From assembly GCA_944324225.1 (NCBI GenBank), contig CALUVL010000002.1, forward strand, positions 1-64,000: a stretch of DNA of 64,000 nucleotides. Direction: 5' to 3'. The translations under genes were made by a program, and so were the position numbers. Below, piece after piece: positions 26,727 through 32,598 of the stretch; positions within the stretch are counted from its first letter, which is position 1; every line of letters begins with the position of its first letter. The stretch is from Candidatus Gastranaerophilales bacterium. GTDB taxonomy: Bacteria > Cyanobacteriota > Vampirovibrionia > Gastranaerophilales > Gastranaerophilaceae. The notes beneath the pieces were generated by a model, which worked only from the letters and a program-made list of their open reading frames with translations, did no database searches and had not been told where the DNA came from.

Positions 26727-26801
26727 TGACAGATAACGCTTAGGCTAAGAATTTTACATCTGTCAAATACAGTAACCACAACTATAGTGTAAGTAGTGGT
26801 T
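26727..26801 (+). other. Pair of hairpins in a 203-nt noncoding gap
   Basis: TGACAGAT (26727-26734) pairs with ATCTGTCA (26758-26765), and AACCAC (26774-26779) pairs with GTGGTT (26796-26801) with inner ACT/AGT pairs. GTAAGTAG in the second hairpin occurs again at 27149-27156, upstream of the reverse transcriptase. The rest of 26802-26903 shows nothing clear. Confidence 0.4.
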
Positions 26802-26903
26802 TAGTTGGAATGCAAAAAATATTTAAAAACTAAAGAATTGAGTATCAACTCTAGTACGGGATGAGATACAGTGTAGTAATACGTACAATAAAGGAAAATC
26901 AAA

Positions 26904-27035
26904 ATGGAAGCAAAAGCAAAATTTATTCAGCTTAAGGCTAGGTGTTACATTGCAGAAATGTTTGTAGAATATGCTAAAAATAATTGCGTAAAAGAAATAC
27001 CTGCAGAGCAAAACACAGAACAACAAAAAGAATAA
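26904..27035 (+). CDS. Small 43-residue island protein
   Basis: A short gene with AAAGGA 8 nt before the ATG. It encodes a Lys/Glu/Gln-rich helical peptide (MEAKAKFIQLKARCYIAEM...) that ends in an acidic, Gln-rich tail. Its stop is 30 nt before the first hairpin of the noncoding region upstream of the reverse transcriptase. Function unknown. The good ribosome site and codon pattern support translation. Confidence 0.5.
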   Translation: MEAKAKFIQLKARCYIAEMFVEYAKNNCVKEIPAEQNTEQQKE

Positions 27036-27065
27036 ACTAACTAAAATGCAAGGGAAAATGGTACT

Positions 27066-27274
27066 ATTACAGGCATTAAACTGTAATCAAAAAAAGTAAA
27101 CAAAAAAATGCAACGTATGCATGTATACCTTATATAAATACAATTACTGTAAGTAGGTTGTTTTTTTACTTTTGGATTGGTGCTTACACACCAATGCAAG
27201 ACAGGGGCTAGGGTACTCCTGCACAGTCGTTATTGTACCAAGACTGATATACCCGTTAAAGCCCCTTGCTCTTG
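27066..27274 (+). ncRNA. Hairpin-rich noncoding region upstream of the reverse transcriptase
   Basis: Four nested or serial helices are visible by eye. The first is ATTACAG/CTGTAAT (27066-27072, 27081-27087). The second is AAAAGTAAA/TTTACTTTT (27092-27100, 27165-27173). The third is ATTGGTG/CACCAAT (27176-27182, 27189-27195). The fourth is a long compound stem with CAAG/CTTG (27197, 27271), AGGGGCT/AGCCCCT (27203, 27260), GGGTA/TACCC (27211, 27250) and CAGTC/GACTG (27224, 27242). Position and complexity resemble the msr-msd RNA that retron reverse transcriptases prime on. No known retron family can be named, and the extent of any mature RNA is unknown. Confidence 0.5.
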
Positions 27275-27318
27275 GAAACATTACGAAAAGAAAAATAAAA
27301 ACAGAAAGGATTTTTAAT

Positions 27319-28125
27319 ATGCAAATTTTTCAATATAAACTGCAAGGTATTGCAATAATGTTTGAAAATTTAACAGAAAATATTGCAATACATTACAAAT
27401 CGGCTATACAAAAAACTCAAGGCAAAAAACGAGTATTTCACAAACCTGATGAAGAACTTAAAACTGTTCAAAAAATGATTAATAAAGTTTTTCAACTATA
27501 TTTACCAAGACCGGATTATTTATATACAGGATATAAAAAATGTAGGATTATAGATCTGATAAATGTTCATAAAAACTCTCGTAATGCAGTTGTTTTGGAC
27601 GTAAAAAATTTTTATGGAAGTGTAAGTAAAGAACGGGTGTTTAAATTTTTAACAGATGTTTGCCAGTTAAATAAAAACACAGCAGAAATAATACTTAAGC
27701 TGATAACGTATAAAGATACTCTGCCTCTTGGCGTGCCAACAAGTAATATCGTGAGTTTTTGGGCTTGTAAATCTGTATTTGATAAGATTTATAATTACTG
27801 TCAAGATTTAGGATATAATATGACACTTTACGCAGATGACATGGTGATTTCAGGTAATATACAAAATCCAGTAACTGTAATTTCAACAGTACAAAAAGAA
27901 TTACTAAAAGCAGGATTAAAACTAAACTATCGTAAAATTAGGATTTACGGAAAAAGAAAACGTATTATGAATATTCACATAAATTCTAAAGGCAGATTGA
28001 GTGTTGATTATAAACTACGGCGTTCAATAAATTACTTGAAGGCAAAACCGATACTATCAGAACAAGAAAAATTAGTTTTGCAAGGTAAATTAAATTATGC
28101 ACGACAGATTGAAAGAAGAACTTAG
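27319..28125 (+). CDS. Retron-type reverse transcriptase
   Basis: RNA-directed DNA polymerase, 268 residues from the ATG that follows GAAAGGA (the frame runs back into the structured RNA region and is not used). Fingers/palm motifs: VVLDVKNFYGSVSKERV (RT motif A Asp), LPLGVPTSNIVSFW (motif B), TLYADDMVISG (catalytic YADD) and a thumb-like end (INSKGRLSVDYKLRRSINYL...LQGKLNYARQI). It lacks the maturase and endonuclease domains of group II introns and the GN-TSQ motif of diversity-generating elements. The retron VTG motif in the thumb reads IMN, so it is a divergent member or a different class. The RNA upstream and a terminator downstream make it a self-contained unit. Confidence 0.88.
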   Translation: MQIFQYKLQGIAIMFENLTENIAIHYKSAIQKTQGKKRVFHKPDEELKTVQKMINKVFQLYLPRPDYLYTGYKKCRIIDLINVHKNSRNAVVLDVKNFYGSVSKERVFKFLTDVCQLNKNTAEIILKLITYKDTLPLGVPTSNIVSFWACKSVFDKIYNYCQDLGYNMTLYADDMVISGNIQNPVTVISTVQKELLKAGLKLNYRKIRIYGKRKRIMNIHINSKGRLSVDYKLRRSINYLKAKPILSEQEKLVLQGKLNYARQIERRT

Positions 28126-28152
28126 CTTATCTTGATCAATTAGCCTGTTTTT

Positions 28153-28178
28153 ACGGCACAAGAAACGTGCCGTTTTTC
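28153..28178 (+). terminator. Terminator after the reverse transcriptase
   Basis: ACGGCAC/GTGCCGT with a 7-nt loop and TTTTTCTT after it. Confidence 0.85.
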
Positions 28179-28300
28179 TTGTACTTTGGGGGCTACAAAG
28201 AAAATGCAGATATAACACGGATAAATAAGATAAATATTCTATAAGTAAAAATCGGCTAAAAATTTAATGTTTTCGAGTAGCAACGTCAGTAATAACAAGG

Positions 28301-28894
28301 CTATGCAACATTATTCAGAAATTTATACAGATTAACAGTAGAAGTCTTGAACTGTTTAGCGATAACGGTTTTCGGCACACCACAGTCAAGTAATTTAATA
28401 ATAGTGTCTTTATGCTCATCAAGTTTAGATTTACCTTTGCCTTGCGGGCGACCGAGTTTTAAACCGTTTAATTGTTTTGCGTGTAAAGCCTCTTTTGTTC
28501 TAAGACTAATTAATTCTCTTTCGATTTGAGCAACAAGTGCGAAAACCGTTGAAGTTACTATAGAAGTTATAGTTTTGTCGGATGTACAAAAATTTTCTTT
28601 CAAAGAGTAGAGCGTAAAACCTTTCTGTTGCGACATATCAATAATTTCAAATATTTGAGAAACAGAACGTGCAAGCCTTGAAAGTTCAGGAACAATTAAC
28701 ACATCTCCCTGTTTAATATTTTCAAGCAGTTGACCTATTAGCCTTTGTTTGTAATGTTTTTTACTTGTTATGTGTTCTTCAATAAATTCAACATTTCCGA
28801 GTTTGTGAGAATTTGCAAACTTAAGTATTTCAAGTTTGTTCTTTTCGGTATCTTGCAGGACTGTACTAACTCTTAAATATGCATAATTTGTCAT
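28301..28894 (-). CDS. Serine recombinase (resolvase/invertase family)
   Basis: 197 residues with the resolvase catalytic domain: Ser10 nucleophile in YLRVSTVLQDTEKN, the arginine-containing loop VPELSRLARSVSQIFEI, and the E-helix region ending in the HTH KTVIAKQFKTSTVNLYKFL at the C-terminus. The size is that of Tn3 resolvase or Hin-type invertases. GGAGGC lies 7-8 nt before the ATG. It is divergent from hicAB across an intergenic region with repeated half-sites that look like its own binding site. Confidence 0.92.
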   Translation of the reverse strand: MTNYAYLRVSTVLQDTEKNKLEILKFANSHKLGNVEFIEEHITSKKHYKQRLIGQLLENIKQGDVLIVPELSRLARSVSQIFEIIDMSQQKGFTLYSLKENFCTSDKTITSIVTSTVFALVAQIERELISLRTKEALHAKQLNGLKLGRPQGKGKSKLDEHKDTIIKLLDCGVPKTVIAKQFKTSTVNLYKFLNNVA

Positions 28895-28947
28895 AAAAAT
28901 GCCTCCTGTAAACTAAAAACGCATTATTCCTACTTTTATTTTACACA

Positions 28948-29018
28948 TCTATAAACCAAAACACGACCCTTTTCGGTTTATAGATTTACCAACGGTAAAC
29001 GGTCGTTTTTGGTTTATA
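28948..29018. promoter_or_regulatory. res-like recombinase binding region
   Basis: Three copies of one half-site: TCTATAAACC (28948-28957), its inverse GGTTTATAGA (28975-28984), and GGTTTATA (29011-29018). A longer inverted repeat joins 28950-28968 with 29001-29018 (TATAAACCAAAA...). The geometry suits dimeric resolvase binding or autoregulation between the divergent resolvase and hicA genes. Confidence 0.5.
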
Positions 29019-29049
29019 CAAATAAATATTAATAGCAACTAAAAAATAG

Positions 29050-29084
29050 TTGCAATTTTGTAATTTATGATGTATAATGTAAAT
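29050..29084 (+). promoter_or_regulatory. hicA promoter (leaderless)
   Basis: TTGCAA (29050-29055), a 17-nt spacer, TATAAT (29073-29078), then 6 nt to the ATG at 29085. No Shine-Dalgarno. It excludes the upstream in-frame ATG at 29067. Confidence 0.6.
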
Positions 29085-29339
29085 ATGACAAAGGCAGAAA
29101 AACTATTAAAAAAATTTTTAAGTAAACCAAAAGATTTGACATATGATGAACTTGTTCAAGTTTTAAAATATTTTGGATATTCAGAATTAACAACAGGAAA
29201 AACAACTGGATCTGCAAAAAAGTTTAAAAATGAGAATAATGACTTAATAAATTTCCATAAACCACATCCCGGGAATATTATAAAAAGTTATGTAATCAAT
29301 CAGATAATAGAAAAACTTGAAAGGAATGGGTTAATATAA
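29085..29339 (+). CDS. hicA: HicA-family mRNA interferase toxin
   Basis: 84 residues, dsRBD-like fold. The pattern DLTYDELVQVLKYFGYSELTTGKTTGSAKKFKNENNDLINFHKPHPGNIIKSYVINQIIEKL is that of HicA. The loop that carries the catalytic His (GSH) in many members reads GSA here, as in a subset of the family, while HKPHPG is kept. It overlaps hicB by 1 nt (TAATG). The pair would act as a type II toxin-antitoxin module that stabilises the island or defends it. Confidence 0.85.
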   Translation: MTKAEKLLKKFLSKPKDLTYDELVQVLKYFGYSELTTGKTTGSAKKFKNENNDLINFHKPHPGNIIKSYVINQIIEKLERNGLI

Positions 29340-29743
29340 TGTTTGATATGAAAAAAGACAATTTTTTAAAATATAAAAATTATATAGGTTCTGTTGAATA
29401 TGATTTAACCGATAAATGCCTGTATGGAAAAATATTATTTATAGATGATTTAGTAACTTATGAGGGTGAAACTATTGAAGAATTAGAAAATGCTTTTCAT
29501 GAAATGGTTGATGATTACTTAGAAACTTGTAAAGAATTAGGTAAAAAACCTCAAAAAGCTTATAGCGGAAGTTTTAATGTAAGAACAGGACCACAAATTC
29601 ATCAGGCTTTAGCAGAAATAGCAGAACTTGAAAATATAAGTTTGAATAAACTAATAGTAAATATAGTAAGTGATTTTGTAAGTGATACAACAAATAAAAA
29701 TAAATCTTTAAAACACTTAAATAAAATATTATCTAATGCTTAA
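29339..29743 (+). CDS. hicB: HicB-family antitoxin
   Basis: 134 residues. The N-terminal degenerate RNase H-like domain (YIGSVEYDLTDKCLYGKILFIDDLVTYEGETIEELENAFHEMVDDYLETCKELGK) neutralises HicA. The C-terminal ribbon-helix-helix (GSFNVRTGPQIHQALAEIAELENISLNKLIVNIVSDFV) binds the operator. AAAGGAATGGG lies before the ATG, inside hicA. The toxin-first order is normal for hicAB. Confidence 0.9.
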   Translation: MFDMKKDNFLKYKNYIGSVEYDLTDKCLYGKILFIDDLVTYEGETIEELENAFHEMVDDYLETCKELGKKPQKAYSGSFNVRTGPQIHQALAEIAELENISLNKLIVNIVSDFVSDTTNKNKSLKHLNKILSNA

Positions 29744-29764
29744 TTAAGTAAGGATACTTGTTAT

Positions 29765-31252
29765 ATGCCAAAGTGTTTTTATTGTGGTGTAGAATTAGAT
29801 AAAACAAATAGAAGTTTAGAGCATATAATCCCTAATGGTATTGCAGGGAAATTATCGTCTTACAATTTGCTGTGTGCAAAGCACAATAATAAATTTTCCA
29901 AAATAGATAATGATTTATGTTTAAACCTAACATTATTTACAAATACTTTAAATCCTAAGCGTGAAAGAGGAAAAAATCCAAAGTGTAAGATGGGATATAA
30001 TAACGAATTAATTATAAACAGACTAGCTTCTGGGGAGTATTACGCAGATGATAAAATTTTAATAAAACAAACTGAAAAGGGAGCATTTTTACAATTTAAA
30101 ACATGTTTTAGTAGTGATGATAAATATAAAAAAATAAAAAAAGATAAATTTTTAGAAATATGTAAAAATTTATTATTACAAAAAGGATGTCAAGAAGCTA
30201 TTTTAAACAAAAAATTAAAAGAATATTCTAATATTTTTGAAAATTCTATAAAAGATGAGCATAATCCTATAATAAATTTTAACATTTCATTTAATGCAAA
30301 AAATAACTTATTTCCAGCGACATTAAAAATAGCGATAGAATTTTATTTATATAATAAGTTACCCTCTAAGCACATTAACAATGCTATAGAAATATTAAAA
30401 TCATTTGATGAAAAAGCCATTTTGAATATATGTGCTTATTGTTATCCAGAAAATTTTTATAAAACTGATAGTGTTTATCATACGATATATTTAAAAGCAG
30501 ATAGCAATAAAAGAGTATTATATTGTTGTATGTCTTTTTATGGAGTTCTTAATACAATAGTTTTATTAAATGATAATTATAATGGTGATGATATAGAATA
30601 TTCATATTGCTATGACTTAAGGAATGATACAGAAATAGAATTTAACAACAAACTGGATTTTGACATAAAAATGATAGAACATTTTTTAGATAGAAATTAT
30701 AGCTTTAATCAGAAAATAGTTGAATGTTGTAATGTTTTTATGCAATTTTTAGTAAAACGTGAATATAAGTTTGATTATTTATATACTCAAATTAAAAGTG
30801 TGTATAATAGCATTCTCTTAGGTAAATTTATTAGTAATGAAGAAAATTATGCGAATACTTTTTATTTGCAAATTACAAATATGATTAAATCTGATAATGA
30901 ATTAAAATATATACAAAATAGGTTTATTAAGCAAATATCGGATGCTTGTTTAGAACTTTATACATATGAGCAATATTTGAAAGATTATAAATTAGATAGA
31001 ATCGGACATATTTTTTCTAAGATTCTTGCCATTTCTATAGCGGAAAATCCATATATTCTGACCAATATGGATTTACTAGCCGATAAGTGTTGTACTACCC
31101 TTAATAAGGTTAATACTAATGATTTATGTATAAATGAATATTTAGCGGCAAATAAAGAAATAATTTGTAATAATTTAAGAGAATTTATAACAAGTAATAA
31201 TTCGTTTCTGCAAAAAATTAACTACTATAAAGAACTCTTTTTATTAAAATAA
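29765..31252 (+). CDS. HNH-type nuclease domain protein, putative defence effector
   Basis: 495 residues, very Asn/Lys/Ile-rich. The N-terminus is an HNH_5-like zinc-bound nuclease: CFYCGVELDKTNRSLEHIIPNGIAGKLSSYNLLCAKHNNKFSK (CxxC, the EH dyad at residues 20-21 and a final HNNxF). The remaining 400 residues are helical with no recognised domain and may sense a signal. There is no membrane segment. It starts 22 bp after hicB and may share its promoter. Many stand-alone proteins with this N-terminus sit in defence islands; the role here is inferred. Confidence 0.75.
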   Translation: MPKCFYCGVELDKTNRSLEHIIPNGIAGKLSSYNLLCAKHNNKFSKIDNDLCLNLTLFTNTLNPKRERGKNPKCKMGYNNELIINRLASGEYYADDKILIKQTEKGAFLQFKTCFSSDDKYKKIKKDKFLEICKNLLLQKGCQEAILNKKLKEYSNIFENSIKDEHNPIINFNISFNAKNNLFPATLKIAIEFYLYNKLPSKHINNAIEILKSFDEKAILNICAYCYPENFYKTDSVYHTIYLKADSNKRVLYCCMSFYGVLNTIVLLNDNYNGDDIEYSYCYDLRNDTEIEFNNKLDFDIKMIEHFLDRNYSFNQKIVECCNVFMQFLVKREYKFDYLYTQIKSVYNSILLGKFISNEENYANTFYLQITNMIKSDNELKYIQNRFIKQISDACLELYTYEQYLKDYKLDRIGHIFSKILAISIAENPYILTNMDLLADKCCTTLNKVNTNDLCINEYLAANKEIICNNLREFITSNNSFLQKINYYKELFLLK

Positions 31253-31262
31253 AGGGGCTTTT

Positions 31263-31460
31263 ATGTCGGAGAATGTTGAAATAAAATCAATTGATCGTCA
31301 GATAGCAAGTGAAAATGACAGGCATAGACAGAGAATAGAACAGTTGCGGCGACAAAAACAAAGAATGAAAGACAGGCAGGCACGCAAAAAAGATAATGAA
31401 AAAATACAAAAAACTTATAAAGAATGTATTTATGAGCTTGTAAATATTCTTGTAAGCTGA
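31263..31460 (+). CDS. Small basic coiled-coil protein
   Basis: 65 residues, more than one third Arg/Lys/Gln (RHRQRIEQLRRQKQRMKDRQARKKDNEKIQKTYKE), a heptad-like coiled coil. AAAGGGG lies 5-6 nt before the ATG, and the gene starts 10 bp after the HNH gene. It resembles small accessory proteins of mobilisation modules in form only. Function unknown. Confidence 0.55.
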   Translation: MSENVEIKSIDRQIASENDRHRQRIEQLRRQKQRMKDRQARKKDNEKIQKTYKECIYELVNILVS

Positions 31461-31466
31461 TACATT

Positions 31467-31521
31467 CTGCCTTTTTTATTAAATAGACACGAAAAGAATG
31501 TGTATGTTGTAAGAAAGGCAG
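31467..31521 (+). promoter_or_regulatory. Hairpin that can sequester the recombinase ribosome site
   Basis: CTGCCTTT (31467-31474) pairs with AAAGGCAG (31514-31521), and ACAC/GTGT pairs inside. The second arm is the Shine-Dalgarno (AAAGGCAGG) of the recombinase at 31530. Folding would reduce its translation; the hairpin could also end the upstream transcript. Confidence 0.45.
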
Positions 31522-31529
31522 GTTAATTA

Positions 31530-32075
31530 ATGAGACAGACTGTAGAACCGATACGCAGTAAACAGCAAATAAAGCAGGTTGAAGAATATCTTGCAAAGAA
31601 AAGCAAGCGAAACAGATTACTTTTTGTACTTGGAACGAACAGCGGGTTACGAGTTTCAGATATATTAAATTTGAATGTTTCAGATGTTAGAAACAAAACA
31701 CATATAGAAATAAAGGAACAAAAAACAAACAAGTTTAAAAAATTCCCGATTAATGACAAATTGAAAAAACTTATACAGGAATTTATAAAAAATAAAGAAG
31801 ATGATGAACCGTTATTTTTAAGCCAAAAGCAAAAACGGCTTGACCGTTCACAGGCATACAGAATGCTGAATGAGGCTTGCAAGGCGGTAGGAATTACTGT
31901 CAACATTGGTACGCACAGCATGAGAAAGAGTTTTGGCTATCACCATTACAAGCAGTTCAAAGATGTTGCGATGTTACAGATGATATTTAACCACTCAAAC
32001 CCGAAAATAACTTTACGTTATATAGGCATTGAGCAGGACGAAATAGATAACAGTTACAAGCAGTTTGTTTTATAA
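31530..32075 (+). CDS. Small tyrosine recombinase (FimB/FimE-like size), candidate promoter invertase
   Basis: 181 residues, only the catalytic domain of the lambda-integrase family, as in FimB/FimE. Catalytic residues: Arg in NSGLRVSDIL (about residue 44), HxxR in THSMRKSFGYH (about residue 132) and His in FNHSNPKITLRYIG, with Tyr in the same motif as nucleophile (about residue 164). It lacks the N-terminal arm- and core-binding domains of the island integrase. It sits immediately upstream of a 159-bp segment bounded by inverted repeats, before the autotransporter operon, so I infer that it flips that segment. Confidence 0.85.
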   Translation: MRQTVEPIRSKQQIKQVEEYLAKKSKRNRLLFVLGTNSGLRVSDILNLNVSDVRNKTHIEIKEQKTNKFKKFPINDKLKKLIQEFIKNKEDDEPLFLSQKQKRLDRSQAYRMLNEACKAVGITVNIGTHSMRKSFGYHHYKQFKDVAMLQMIFNHSNPKITLRYIGIEQDEIDNSYKQFVL

Positions 32076-32093
32076 AATCCACTAAAAGAAAAA

Positions 32094-32284
32094 TCCAACA
32101 AAATAAGTATTCTGATGTAATTTTATATTATCTACCAAATATAGCATATTTTTACGGACAGGGCAATAAAAAACTTTAATATATATGTTGTATTTTTTAC
32201 GAAATGTAAATAACTTTATGCACAAAAAATCCTTGTACAACACGCTGTTGCACGATAATACACGATTTTACTTATTTTGATGTA
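32094..32284. promoter_or_regulatory. Putative invertible promoter segment
   Basis: A perfect 11-bp inverted repeat, CAAAATAAGTA at 32099-32109 and TACTTATTTTG at 32269-32279, extends outward to 16 bp with 2 mismatches. It encloses 159 bp. The segment contains a promoter-like sequence on the minus strand (32138-32166), which would face the autotransporter operon after inversion. An imperfect palindrome, GTACAACACGCTGTTGCAC (32235-32253), lies inside and could bind a regulator. The layout copies fimS-type phase switches: a tyrosine recombinase gene, an invertible element, then a surface adhesin. Confidence 0.6.
32138..32166 (-). promoter_or_regulatory. Promoter-like sequence inside the invertible segment, now pointing away from the adhesin
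   Basis: Minus strand: TTGCCC (32161-32166), a 17-nt spacer, TATATT (32138-32143). In the sequenced orientation it would transcribe towards the recombinase 3' end. Flipping the segment would place it upstream of the operon at 32305. Confidence 0.5.
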
Positions 32285-32304
32285 TTCAAAAGAAAGGTAT
32301 AAAA

Positions 32305-32598
32305 ATGAGAGAACAGCATATTTGTCCTTGGTGTAATTCGAAATGTGAAGAATATAATAATCCAAAAAACACTTATGCAAATTTTATTTGTAAAAATTGT
32401 GGAGAAAGTATGGTGGAAACATTCACACCACAAAAAGACGTATTCGAGATTATTACAGCTGAAGAAAGAAAATTATTACAAATATATTTTTCAAGATTAT
32501 CCAAAGAACACAAAGATAGAAAAACTCCAATAACAGCAAACAATTATCATGCTTTCATTACAAAAGCTAAAAGATTAATAACAGGAGAAAACAAATGA
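32305..32598 (+). CDS. Small zinc-ribbon protein coupled to the autotransporter
   Basis: 97 residues. Residues 7-37 form a C2-C2 zinc ribbon (CPWCNSKCEEYNNPKNTYANFICKNCGESM). The rest is helical and charged. GAAAGGT lies 6 nt before the ATG. The stop overlaps the autotransporter start by 4 bp (ATGA), so the two are translationally coupled. It may be a cytosolic regulator or chaperone for the adhesin; no family name is recognised. Confidence 0.7.
   Translation: MREQHICPWCNSKCEEYNNPKNTYANFICKNCGESMVETFTPQKDVFEIITAEERKLLQIYFSRLSKEHKDRKTPITANNYHAFITKAKRLITGENK

Noticed and set aside
26614-27271. AAAGCCCCTTACTC (about 26619) and AAAGCCCCTTGCTC (about 27258): a 14-nt near match near the RT, with one A/G difference, reminiscent of a diversity-generating template/variable pair.
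   Set aside because: The match does not extend on either side, there is no C-type lectin-like target, and the RT lacks the diversity-generating motif. Chance or minor homology is more likely.
27319-28125. Group II intron with its reverse transcriptase.
   Set aside because: No maturase domain X or endonuclease domain, no domain V-like hairpin after the gene and no GUGYG-type boundary.
31261-31921. Open frames on the minus strand opposite the small basic protein and the recombinase.
   Set aside because: They mirror clear genes with motifs on the plus strand and have no start signals.
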